In this document: positions 53,961 through 62,900 of the stretch, one piece after another
Position numbering within the stretch: the first letter of the stretch is position 1
How the letters are laid out: each line of letters begins with the position of its first letter
From: Sorangium cellulosum So ce56
Lineage (GTDB): Bacteria; Myxococcota_A; Polyangia; Polyangiales; Polyangiaceae
Length of the DNA: 64,000 bases
NCBI RefSeq assembly: GCF_000067165.1
Contig: NC_010162.1
Span: 12,140,501-12,204,500, forward strand
Reading direction: 5' to 3'
Notes under the pieces: generated by a model
Seen by the model: the letters and a program-made list of their open reading frames with translations, nothing else
The model's database searches: none
Told to the model about the DNA's origin: nothing
Made by a program: the position numbers and the translations under genes

Positions 53961-54740
53961 ATGGCTCTGAGACCTCAGCGAGGGCGCTTGCGCCTTGTCG
54001 AACCGGTCGCCCCGGCTGCCCCGGCCGCGGAGGCCCAGGAGGACATGGGCGACGCCGGGCCCGCGTTCGCTCCGGAGGAGCGCGGCCGCGGCGATGGCCG
54101 GTTCGGGGGGGCGCGCGCGCAGGACCGGCGGTCCGCCGCCGCGACCGGGCCGGCCGAGCGCGGAACGGGCCTCGCGGAGCTGCCGGACGCGCAGCTCGTG
54201 ATGCTCGGCGCCCGCGGGGACGTGGGCGCGCTCGAGCAGCTCTACCGGCGGCACGTCGCCTTCGCCATCCACCTCGCGACGCGCATCGAGGGCTCCGCGC
54301 GCGACGTGGAGGACATCGTCCACGACGCGTTCCTCCGCGCCTACGAGCGCCTCGACGATCTCGTGGATCCCGCCGCGTTCCGCGCCTGGCTCGGGTCGAT
54401 CATCGTCCACAAGGTCCGCTCGCGGATGCGGCGCGCGCGGCTGCTCGGCGTGCTCGGGATGGGCAAGTCGAGCGAGCCGGTCGATCTCGACGCCCTGGCG
54501 AGCCCGGCCGCGTCGCCCCACGCGCGCGCGCAGATCGCGCAGATCTACGCCCTGCTCCAGACGTTGCCGGCGGACGACCGGATCGCGTGGATCCTCCGCT
54601 CGGTGGAGGGGCACGATCTCGAGACGGTCGCGCAGATGACGGACTGCTCGCTCGCGACCGTCAAGCGGCGGATTTCGCGGGCGCAACACTTCCTCGACGG
54701 TCATTTTGTAGATTCAACCAGCAGCGAGGCCTCATCATGA
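53961..54740 (+). CDS. ECF-family RNA polymerase sigma factor
   Basis: 259 residues. A ~75-residue Ala/Arg/Glu-rich extension precedes the sigma-2 region (ALEQLYRRHVAFAIHLATRIEGSARDVEDIVHDAFLRAYERL), followed by a linker and sigma-4 (LPADDRIAWILRSVEGHDLETVAQMTDCSLATVKRRISRAQ) with its recognition helix. It directs RNA polymerase to specific promoters under envelope or external stress. ATG 53961 is chosen because upstream in-frame codons are low-complexity; the Shine-Dalgarno is weak, so a start further inside is possible. The stop overlaps the next ATG (ATGA, 54737-54740). The downstream FecR-like membrane protein is its probable anti-sigma factor. Confidence 0.9.
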   Translation: MALRPQRGRLRLVEPVAPAAPAAEAQEDMGDAGPAFAPEERGRGDGRFGGARAQDRRSAAATGPAERGTGLAELPDAQLVMLGARGDVGALEQLYRRHVAFAIHLATRIEGSARDVEDIVHDAFLRAYERLDDLVDPAAFRAWLGSIIVHKVRSRMRRARLLGVLGMGKSSEPVDLDALASPAASPHARAQIAQIYALLQTLPADDRIAWILRSVEGHDLETVAQMTDCSLATVKRRISRAQHFLDGHFVDSTSSEASS

Positions 54741-56050
54741 GCCGGCGAGGGCTACCCCGGATCGCCCCGGCAGATCTGCGCGACCACGCGACCGAGGAGC
54801 GGATCGCGCGCGTCTGGGACCGCATCGAGCACGACCTCGGGGCGCGCGAGCGCTCGTCGCCGCGGCGCGCGGGCATGGCCGCGATGCTCGCGGCGGCGAC
54901 GTTCGCGGCGTTCGGCGGCGGCCTGTGGCTCGGCAAGGCGATCTGGAGCGACGAGCGCGCGGCGCCCGCGCCCACCGCCGTGGCGCCGGCCGACGACGCG
55001 CCGTCGTTTGTCGACGTGTTCGCCGCGGGCTCGCAGGGGCGCACCTTCCAGCTGCCGGGCGGCGGCAGGATCTCGCTGACGGCGGGCACGACCGTCGAGG
55101 TCGAGCAGGCGGACGGCGGCGCGCTGACGCTGCGGCTCGTGCAGGGCGAGGCGTGGCTCGACACCGTGAGCGGGACGCGCACGGCGGCGCTCGCGATCGT
55201 CGCCGGCGAGGCCCGCCTCGCGGCGGCGGCGGGCAGCGTGCTGCGCGTGAAGCACAACGTCGATGCGATCGACGTCAACGTCGCGGACGGCTCGGTCAAG
55301 CTCACGTCGCCGGCCGGCTCGCGGGAGCTCGGGCGCGGCGACGCCGAGGAGGGCGTGCCGATCCGGCAGCGGATCGCGGTCGTGGCGCCGCCGGAGCCCC
55401 GGCGCGCCCGCGCCTCGTCGCTGCCGCGCTCGAGCGCGGAGGTGGCGCCGATCGAGCCGCCGGTGGCCGCCGCGCCGGCCGCCTCCGCCGCCGCGCCGGA
55501 CTGGCGCGCGCGGTACAACGCGGGCAACGTCGCCGAGGCGCTGCAGAGCCTGCAGCAGCAGAGCGGCGGCATCGACGGCGCCATCGCCTCCGCGAAGACG
55601 GCGAGGGAGCTGATGGACCTCAGCGACCTCTTGCGCGGGAAGGGCGGCGATCGCGCCGCGGCGATGCGCGCGTTCGCGCGCGTGGTCGAGGGCTTCCCGA
55701 GCGACGCGAACGCGCCGATCGCGGCCTACAAGCTCGGCGACATGCACGCGAGCATGGGCGAGCAGGCGCTGGCGGCGAGGTACTACGAGCAGGCGCGCTC
55801 GCTGTCGCCCGAGGGCAACCTCGCGGAGGACTCGTTCTGCAAGCGCATCCGCGCCGAGGTGGTCGCCGGCCACAAGGAAGAGGCCTCTCAGATGGCCAAG
55901 GAGTACGTGGCCAAGTACCCGGACGGCCGGTGCGAGGACGTCCAGCGGATCGTCTCCGGCGAGTCCGGTGAAGAGGCGGCCGAGCAAGAGGAGCACGCGG
56001 CCCCGCCGCCCCAGCCTCCGCCGGCCCCGGACGCGAGCCCGACCCCGTAG
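54737..56050 (+). CDS. FecR-like anti-sigma protein with TPR tail
   Basis: 437 residues. The N-terminal ~45-residue cytoplasmic segment (LPRIAPADLRDHATEERIARVWDRIEHDL) could bind the sigma factor. One membrane segment (about residues 47-68, AAMLAAATFAAFGGGLWLG) follows. The periplasmic part starts with a FecR-type beta domain (FQLPGGGRISLTAGTTVEVE ... LVQGEAWLDTVSG ... VADGSVKLTSPAG), then a Pro/Ala linker and TPR/YbgF-like helices (AMRAFARVVEGFPSDANAPIAAYKLGDMHASMG), ending in an acidic Pro-rich tail. It is translationally coupled to the ECF sigma gene (4-bp overlap), so membrane sequestration and release of that sigma factor is the likely role. The FecR-TPR fusion is a myxobacterial style. 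Confidence 0.87.
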   Translation: MSRRGLPRIAPADLRDHATEERIARVWDRIEHDLGARERSSPRRAGMAAMLAAATFAAFGGGLWLGKAIWSDERAAPAPTAVAPADDAPSFVDVFAAGSQGRTFQLPGGGRISLTAGTTVEVEQADGGALTLRLVQGEAWLDTVSGTRTAALAIVAGEARLAAAAGSVLRVKHNVDAIDVNVADGSVKLTSPAGSRELGRGDAEEGVPIRQRIAVVAPPEPRRARASSLPRSSAEVAPIEPPVAAAPAASAAAPDWRARYNAGNVAEALQSLQQQSGGIDGAIASAKTARELMDLSDLLRGKGGDRAAAMRAFARVVEGFPSDANAPIAAYKLGDMHASMGEQALAARYYEQARSLSPEGNLAEDSFCKRIRAEVVAGHKEEASQMAKEYVAKYPDGRCEDVQRIVSGESGEEAAEQEEHAAPPPQPPPAPDASPTP

Positions 56051-56105
56051 CGCGGGGGGCGCCCGTCCACGTCCGATCGCGCTCCGCCGAGCGCGGCGGA
56101 CACGC

Positions 56106-56134
56106 TTGACATCCCCCAGCGGTTCTGCGCTTGC
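56106..56134 (+). promoter_or_regulatory. Possible promoter for biotin carboxylase gene
   Basis: A perfect TTGACA (56106-56111) is followed after 17 bp by GCTTGC (56129-56134), a poor -10. It lies 30 bp before the ATG at 56164. Confidence 0.3.
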
Positions 56135-56163
56135 TTGCTCGCCGCGCCGGAGAACCGCTCAGG

Positions 56164-58392
56164 ATGACCACCGCCGTCCGCACCAGCTCTCTACCCGCTC
56201 GCAACGACGTTCAATCGCTCCCGTCGTGGAAGTTGGTGTTGCCCCGGGGCGGCTATGTGTCCTCGATGGAGGCGTTCACCACGGCGATGGGCGTCCCTGG
56301 CTTCGTGCTGCTCGATCTGGGCACGCTGGCCGGCGGCAAGGACGCGCACCGCCTCCTCGGGCTGCGGTACCTCATCGCGAACGGCGAGGTGTGGAGGACG
56401 CACTTCGGCTGGCAGCGCCCCCTGGAAGCGGCGCTGCGCAGGGCGCTCCTCGACGAGGAGCGGGTGCTGGAGCTCCTCGCGGCGGCGGAGGGCCTGCTCG
56501 CGCGGATCCGGGACACGCGCGCGGCGATCACGGCCGCGGATCGCGACGGGTTCGCTCGCTACCTGGAGGGCGGGCTGCTCCGGGCGCTGAAGCGCCGTGA
56601 ATTCGACGACGAGCGGTTCCTCAAGTTCCTGATCCTGGAGCAGGACGAGCCCTCGCTCCGCGACCAGGCGGCGGAGCTGCTGCGCTCCAGGGCCGGCGAC
56701 CTCCTGCGGGAGGACGCGCAGGTGCTGGATCTCCTGTACGCCGCCGTGCATCGCCTGGACAGCTACCCCGCCACGACGGTGAGCGCGGGCCAGCTCAAGT
56801 ACGTCCTCGTGGCGGACAAGGGCGAGATGGGCGTGCGGGCGACGCGGGAGGCGATCGCGCTCGGCAAGATCCCCGTGGTCCTCTACAGCCTGCAGGACGA
56901 CGCGAACGCGCTGCAGCTGCGGATCGCGCGGGAGGGCGGCGGGTTCGGGGTGGGGCTCGAGGGGAGCTTCCGCGAGAGCTACGCGAACTTCACCCAGATC
57001 GCGGACAAGGTGAGGGCCGAGTTCGAGCGGCGCTTCGGCGACGGCTGGCAGGACGAGCTGTCGCGCGCGGGGCTCTATCCCGGGTACGGCCCGCTGGCGG
57101 AGAACGCCGCGGCCATCCGGCACTTCCGCCAGAAGAACATCGTCTTCGTCGGCCCGATGCAGGACGTGGTGGAGAGCGCCGGCGACAAGCGCAAATTCCG
57201 CCTGATGGCCCAGGATTTCGACCCGACCGCGGTGACGCCGGGCATCGTCATCGACAGCGACGATCCGGGCGAGATCCAGCGGATCGTCCTGGAGGCCCAT
57301 GCGGCTGGGCGCTTCACGTTCCCGGGGCGGCTGAAGGCCGCCAACGGCGGCGGCGGCCGCGGGCAGGCCGTCATCCCGACCGTGGAGCAGGTGCCTCAGG
57401 CCATCCAGAAGGTCCTTGGCGAGATCAAGGCGTACAACTGGCAGCCGGGCGTGATGTTCGAGCAGAACATCCCGGAGACGATCCACCTGGAGGTGCAGGT
57501 GCTGCGGGATCGTTACGGCAACGCGCGGCACTTCGGCATGCGCGACTGCAGCGAGCAGCGCGCGAGCCAGAAGATCCAGGAGGAGGCGCCGCCGGCCCTG
57601 CTCCGGCGGTACCCGGGCCTGGAAGAGCGCATCTGCGGGCTCGCCGTGCAGATCGCGGACCGCGTGGGCTACGTGGGCGCGGGCACCGTCGAGCTGATGT
57701 TCAAGGAAGGGAAGTTCTACTTCCTGGAGATGAACACGCGGATCCAGGTGGAGCACCCCGTCAGCGAGGAGAGCTACGCCATCAAGCGGAAGCGCAGCCG
57801 CGTCCCCGTGAACCTCGTCGCGTGGCAGATGCGCATCGCGGACGGGCAACCCATCGATTTCGAGCAGGACCACGTGGTGCAGACCCACTGTAGCCGCGAG
57901 TTCCGCATCAACGCGGAGAGCTGGAATCCCGATCTCAGGGACTCGCGGGACGGCGGCAAAGGGCTGTTCTTGCCCAACGCGGGTATCTTCGATCGCATCG
58001 CGCTCCCCGACACCGACCCGATCCGCGAGGCGCTCGAGGAGAAGGGCCTCACCGACCTGAAGGTCCGCTTCGACTGCGGCTTCGAGGCGGGGGACGTCCT
58101 CGTGAACAAGGACCCCACGTTCGGCAAGCTCATCGTCTCCGTGAGCTGCAAGGACCCGGACAGGGCCTATGAGCTCCTGCGGCTCGCGTCCCTCGAGGTG
58201 CTGAAGAAGATGAAGATCGAGGGGCGGCAGGTGCGGCCCGACGGGACGCCCATCCAGGGCTCGCCCTTCAAGACGAACCTCCAGGATCACGTGCGCATCC
58301 TGAGGATGCCGCTGTTCAAGCGCCATTCGAGCGACGACGACACCGGACGTCACGTCAACTGGCTCGTGGCCGCGTTCCGCCAGGAGGCGTGA
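56164..58392 (+). CDS. Biotin carboxylase-type ATP-grasp protein with N-terminal extension
   Basis: 742 residues. The first ~210 residues are a helical extension of unknown identity (LEAALRRALLDEERVLELLAAAEG). The biotin carboxylase core then starts at LKYVLVADKGEMGVRATREAIALGK. ATP-grasp features are all present: glycine loop LKAANGGGGRGQA, HLEVQVLRDRYGNARHFGMRDCSEQRASQK (one change from ERDCS), and the catalytic FLEMNTRIQVEHPVSE. The C-terminal lobe ends IQGSPFKTNLQDHVRIL. No biotinyl (MKM) domain is present, so it needs a separate carrier protein and carboxyltransferase, neither of which is in the window. It would carboxylate biotin using bicarbonate and ATP for acetyl/propionyl-CoA or pyruvate-type carboxylation. 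The ATG 56164 is preferred over an upstream TTG. Confidence 0.88.
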   Translation: MTTAVRTSSLPARNDVQSLPSWKLVLPRGGYVSSMEAFTTAMGVPGFVLLDLGTLAGGKDAHRLLGLRYLIANGEVWRTHFGWQRPLEAALRRALLDEERVLELLAAAEGLLARIRDTRAAITAADRDGFARYLEGGLLRALKRREFDDERFLKFLILEQDEPSLRDQAAELLRSRAGDLLREDAQVLDLLYAAVHRLDSYPATTVSAGQLKYVLVADKGEMGVRATREAIALGKIPVVLYSLQDDANALQLRIAREGGGFGVGLEGSFRESYANFTQIADKVRAEFERRFGDGWQDELSRAGLYPGYGPLAENAAAIRHFRQKNIVFVGPMQDVVESAGDKRKFRLMAQDFDPTAVTPGIVIDSDDPGEIQRIVLEAHAAGRFTFPGRLKAANGGGGRGQAVIPTVEQVPQAIQKVLGEIKAYNWQPGVMFEQNIPETIHLEVQVLRDRYGNARHFGMRDCSEQRASQKIQEEAPPALLRRYPGLEERICGLAVQIADRVGYVGAGTVELMFKEGKFYFLEMNTRIQVEHPVSEESYAIKRKRSRVPVNLVAWQMRIADGQPIDFEQDHVVQTHCSREFRINAESWNPDLRDSRDGGKGLFLPNAGIFDRIALPDTDPIREALEEKGLTDLKVRFDCGFEAGDVLVNKDPTFGKLIVSVSCKDPDRAYELLRLASLEVLKKMKIEGRQVRPDGTPIQGSPFKTNLQDHVRILRMPLFKRHSSDDDTGRHVNWLVAAFRQEA

Positions 58393-58464
58393 GCCGGGGA
58401 GACCGCGCGCTCCGGGGATGGGCGGCGCGGGGCCGCCTGGCCGCCCGGACTGGAGGGGTGCTGC

Positions 58465-59706
58465 TTACGGGTCGATGGGCATGGTGCGGGGCATGGTGCG
58501 GGGCAGCCCGATCGTGTTGCCCTCGGTTCTGGACGTGTTGAACAGCAGCAGAGACTTGTCGAACCGGTCGCTGGCCTGTTTCGCCGAGTCGCAGAAAGGG
58601 ATCTCTTTTTCACACATAGGTGACCGATCTGGCCAGCGTGGGTGATGCATGCATAGCGCCCCTTCCGCGGTCCACGCCGCCTCGAACTCGAAGCCCGGAG
58701 CCTGCGGCGGATACGCTTCTTCTGCGCCCGCCACAGTCGCACTGTCCCAGAACCCGATCGTCGTGCTGTCGCGCGTCCACGTGCCACCGGTGCCGCAGTA
58801 ATCGGCGCGCGCCATCCGGGTGCACGCCTCGTGGACGCGCATCTCCGAGACATCGACCGCTCGGATGCCCGCGTGCCCGTAGCCCCAATCGTCGCATTTG
58901 GCCGCGGCGGACGTCACGCAGGCGAACGTGAAGGCGTCGAGGTCGTGTTCGAGGTTCCCGTGCTCGTTCCAGACGCCGGGGAGCGCGATCGCCAGATGGC
59001 CACGGGTCCGGTCCTCCGGGTTGCGACACGCCGGGAACGAGGCGCCGCTCCGTGGATCGATGAGCATCACGCGGTACTTGTCAAGCCGATAGGCGCGCTC
59101 GAAATGGCTCGCGCCGGGGAGCACCTCCGTGATGACGGCGGTCACAGGGAGAGTCCCCGCGCCGCCGGCGCAGCGGACGCTCGCCTGGAAACGCGCTCCT
59201 TTCCACTCCACAGCGCCGCTGCTGCTGACGAGCCTGCCCTGATGGACCTGGACATCGGGGATGTGCGCCCCAGCCGCGTCGGCTGCGCTGCTCAGGGAAA
59301 AGCTCCTGGGCACCTCCATGGCCTCGCAATCGCCGCCGTCCATGATGCCGTGGAGCGTCCTCCCTTGCTGTCCCCAGCGATTTCTCAGCTCGTCGGCGGA
59401 CAGGATATCATTGAACTCCATGCACGACACGCACGCCTTGAGCGACGGCGGCACGATCGTCACATCCAGCTCCACGTCGATCTCGACGACCTGCGCCTCG
59501 CTCGCCGGCGATCCGGCCTCGTCGACGAGGGAGAGCTCATCGGCCGGCTCCTCGCCAACGCACGCCGCGCCCAGCAGGAGGGCCGCGCCCCGCAGTGCGA
59601 CGACCGCGGCGCGCCCCGCCCGCCGCAACTGCGACGCGCCGCCCGCTGCGCCGCACACGCCGGCCCGCCGCGTCTCCACCCTGGATCCCGTGAAAAGCGT
59701 CATCAT
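58465..59706 (-). CDS. ADYC-domain lipoprotein
   Basis: 413 residues. A long basic n-region precedes the hydrophobic stretch RGAALLLGAAC, a clear lipobox (Cys near residue 47). The mature protein contains the myxobacterial ADYC signature in VHEACTRMARADYCGTGGTWTRDST. Upstream are beta-rich segments (LHGIMDGGDCEAM, YRVMLIDPRSGASFPACRNP) and the typical CVTSAAAKCDDWGYGHAGIR. The C-terminus is short and low-complexity (LPRTMPRTMPIDP). The ATG at 59706 (part of ATGATG) follows AGAGG; an in-frame ATG at 59730 is an alternative. It follows the kinase-FGE gene on the same strand (194 bp), another case of a kinase beside an exported Cys-containing lipoprotein. Molecular function is unknown. Confidence 0.85.
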   Translation of the reverse strand: MMTLFTGSRVETRRAGVCGAAGGASQLRRAGRAAVVALRGAALLLGAACVGEEPADELSLVDEAGSPASEAQVVEIDVELDVTIVPPSLKACVSCMEFNDILSADELRNRWGQQGRTLHGIMDGGDCEAMEVPRSFSLSSAADAAGAHIPDVQVHQGRLVSSSGAVEWKGARFQASVRCAGGAGTLPVTAVITEVLPGASHFERAYRLDKYRVMLIDPRSGASFPACRNPEDRTRGHLAIALPGVWNEHGNLEHDLDAFTFACVTSAAAKCDDWGYGHAGIRAVDVSEMRVHEACTRMARADYCGTGGTWTRDSTTIGFWDSATVAGAEEAYPPQAPGFEFEAAWTAEGALCMHHPRWPDRSPMCEKEIPFCDSAKQASDRFDKSLLLFNTSRTEGNTIGLPRTMPRTMPIDP

Positions 59707-59900
59707 GAAGCGTACCTCTCGTTTGCTCATCCGGCGCTCGCGCCTCGCCTCACGCGCGGGCCCGCGCCGCGCACCGTGTCTGGCAATCGGCGTGCCGCCC
59801 CAGCCGCATCGTCGGCGGCGCGCTCGCGGCAGGTCGAGCAAACCTTGCTCTCCGGGCACACGCTCCAGCACGCAAGTACTGCCGAGCAAGCAAGGGTGGC

Positions 59901-62900
59901 TCAGCGTCCAGGACCTGAGCCCGCCGGAGCCGGAGGCGTTGCGCAGAGCCGTAGTCCGATGAGCGGGTTGCGGAGCGTCGGCTCGGCCACCTCGCGGTTG
60001 CTGCTCGCGCTCGACGCCGCGTCCTGATACCAGCTGCCGCCGCGGAGCACAGGCGCGCCGTCGCGCCCGGCAGATACCGTCCACTCCCACACGTTGCCCG
60101 CGAGATCCTGGACGCCAAAGGGGCTGTCGGAGGCCGGGTGCGCGCCCACCTCGTCGGGCCCGAAGCCGAGCGGCTCGCGCCCGTAGGTCACGTCGTGGTT
60201 GGCGTCGTCGGGCTCCAGCCGGTCTCCGCCGGGATAGACCCGGTCGTCGGCGCCGCGGGCGGCGCGCTCCCATTCGAGCTCCGTGCACAGCCGCGCGCCG
60301 GGCACACGCCCGGTGCCGGCCAGCCAGGCCACATAGGCCAGCGCGTCCTCGAACGAGACCGCGGCGACGGGGAAGAGGCGCCAGTCCTGGACGGCGCGCC
60401 GCGCTCGCCCGGGGTAGCGGAGCAGCTCGCCCTCGCGCGCGCGGTACTCCTGCGCCGTGGGCCGCATCGAGAGCTCGAAGCCGCCGCCCTCCGCCTGGCG
60501 CAGCTCCAGCGCGTGCCAGTCCTTCTGCGCCGCGGGCGTGCGCCGCGCGCGCTCCTCCGGCGGCAGCGCGCGCAGGTACGCCATCCAGTCGGTCAGCGTG
60601 ACCTCGCGCCGCGCGATGAGGTAAGCGCCCGTCTCGGCCGCGTGGAGCGGCTGGCAGTTGAGCATGCGCCGCAGCTCTCCCTCCTCCATCCCGAAGAGGA
60701 AGCGCCCGGGAGGCACGTAGACGAAGCCCTCGGGGACGGCGCCCGCGTCCGGAAGCGCGACGTCGACGCGCTCGACCTGGGCCCGCTCGAGCACGAGGGG
60801 CAGCGTGACCGGCGCGCGCCCCTGCGCCGTGAAGGAGAGCACGAACGACCCGGGCTCGATGTCGAGATCCTCGAGGGGCGTCCTGCCGAGCGCGCGCGGC
60901 GCCGACAGGACGCGGCGGCCGCCCGCCACCTCGAACCGCCGGAGCGTCACCTCGGCGCCGGCCGGCGCGGTGCCCACGGCGAGCCGCGCCGGCGCGCCCC
61001 AGCGGCGCCGGCGCTCGCCCCCGTCGTCGTAGGCGGCGAGCCGGCTGATGAGCTCGTCGCGCTGCTCGAAGCGCCGCTCGCGCTCCGAGAGCGCGGCGCG
61101 CTCGTACAGCGCGTCGCCGAGGAGCGCGCGCACGTCGGCCCGGTCCGCGTCGCCGAGGCGGAGCGCGACCTCGAGCTCCTGCGACGCGCGCGCGTAGGCG
61201 CGATCGGCCTCCGCGGCGGCGGCGCGCGCGTTCTGCCACGTCGACTCGCCGCCCGCCGTGTCCTCTCCGGCGAACCGGGCGAGCGCGTCCTGTCCGAGAG
61301 CGCTCGACCGCTCCGACCCGGCCCGCGCCTCGGCCAGCGCGAGCGACGCCTGGCCGACGTGCGCGTCGACCCGCCGGTCGAGCGCCCGCGCGGCGCTCAG
61401 GCGCGCGGCGACCACGGCCGCGCCGACGAGCAGAGGAACGCCGAGCGCCGCCGCCCAGCGCGCCGCCGTGCGCCGGCGCGCCATGCGGCGAGACGCCGAC
61501 AGGAACGCCCGCTCCCGCGGCCCGAGCGCCTCGTCCGCGACGCCGCGCAGCTCGCGGAGCTGCCGGTCTCCCCAGAGCGCGTCGGCGGGGCGGCCGAGCC
61601 GCTCCCACTCGGCGGCCGCGCGCTCGATCCGGTGGACCACCGCGCGGCGCTCCGCGTCGCCGCTGAGCCAGCCGTGCAGCGTGCCCCAGCCCCGGATCAG
61701 CGCCTCGTGCGCGATCTCGTAGGCGCTCTGCGCCCCGGCCTCCGCCTCGCGGGCGACGAGCAGCCGCCCTCGCACGAGCGCGTCGAGCGCCGCCCGCGCG
61801 GCCGTCCTCGCCCCGGGCCCGCGCGCCGCCGCGGCGAGCTCGGGCCCGAGCAGCTCCGCGTCGGTCCGGTGCGCGCGCGTGCCCTCCGGGCTCACGAGCG
61901 CGAGCAGGATCCTCCGCGCGGCCGCGCGCTGCTCGGGGGAGAGCGCGCGGAGGACGCCGTCGGCGTGGCGCGCGAGCGCGCCCGTGACGCCGCCGAGCGC
62001 CGCGAGCGCCGCCGCGGGGATCTCGCGGCGCGCCTCGTCGCGGGCGTCCCAGAGCTCGGCGAGGGTGAACTGGAGGAGCGCGAGGCCGCCGTCCGCGCGC
62101 GCGGCCTCTGCGACCAGCGCCTCCACCGCGCCTGCGGCGAAGCGGAACCCCTTCGCCGCCGCAGGGCCGACGATCGCGTCCCGCAGCCGCTCGGGGGAGA
62201 GCGGGCGCAGGAGGTAGAGCGCCGGCGACAGCTCGTCGCCGAGGCCCGGCAGCGCGCCGAGGCGACCGAGGAAATCGCTGCGCGCCGTCGCGAGCACGCG
62301 CACGCCGTCGCCCCAGCGCAGCAGCCCGGCGAGGATCTCGGCCGCGAGGGCCGCTTCGGGGGCGCTCGCGAGCGCGCAGAGCTCCTCGAGCTGGTCGAGG
62401 AAGAGCAGCACCGGGGTCCCGCGCCGGCGGAGCTCCCGGCCGAGGGCCGCCGGCTCCGCGCGGAGCCGCTCGGCGAGCTCGCGCTCGCCTTCGCCCGCGA
62501 GGGGGCCGAGCGCCGCCGCGAGCGCCTCGACGGGGCGCGGGCCGAGCCGCGCCGAGGCGATCGCCCACGCGCCGCCCTCGCCGAGCGCGCCCTCCGCGAC
62601 GGCGGGGAGCACGCCGGCGCGGCAGAGCGACGACTTGCCCGCGCCGGAGTCGCCCGTGACCAGGACGAACGGCTGCGCCCGCAGCCGGTCGAGGATCGAC
62701 CGGACCTCCGCGTCGCGGCCGAAGAAGAGCCCGCGGTGCTCCGCCTCGAAGGCGAGCAGCCCGCGGTAGGGGTTGCCCTCCGGCGCGGCTGCCTCGGCGC
62801 GGCGGGCGACGAGCTGCTCGAGCGCCTCCCGGAGATCGTCGCCGGAGCCGAAGCGCCGCGCGGGATCGCGCTCGAGGCAGCGATCGATGACGGCGGCGAA

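Noticed and set aside
59901..60800. Active formylglycine-generating enzyme
   Set aside because: The catalytic Cys region after RGGSW reads YQDAASSASSN with no Cys.
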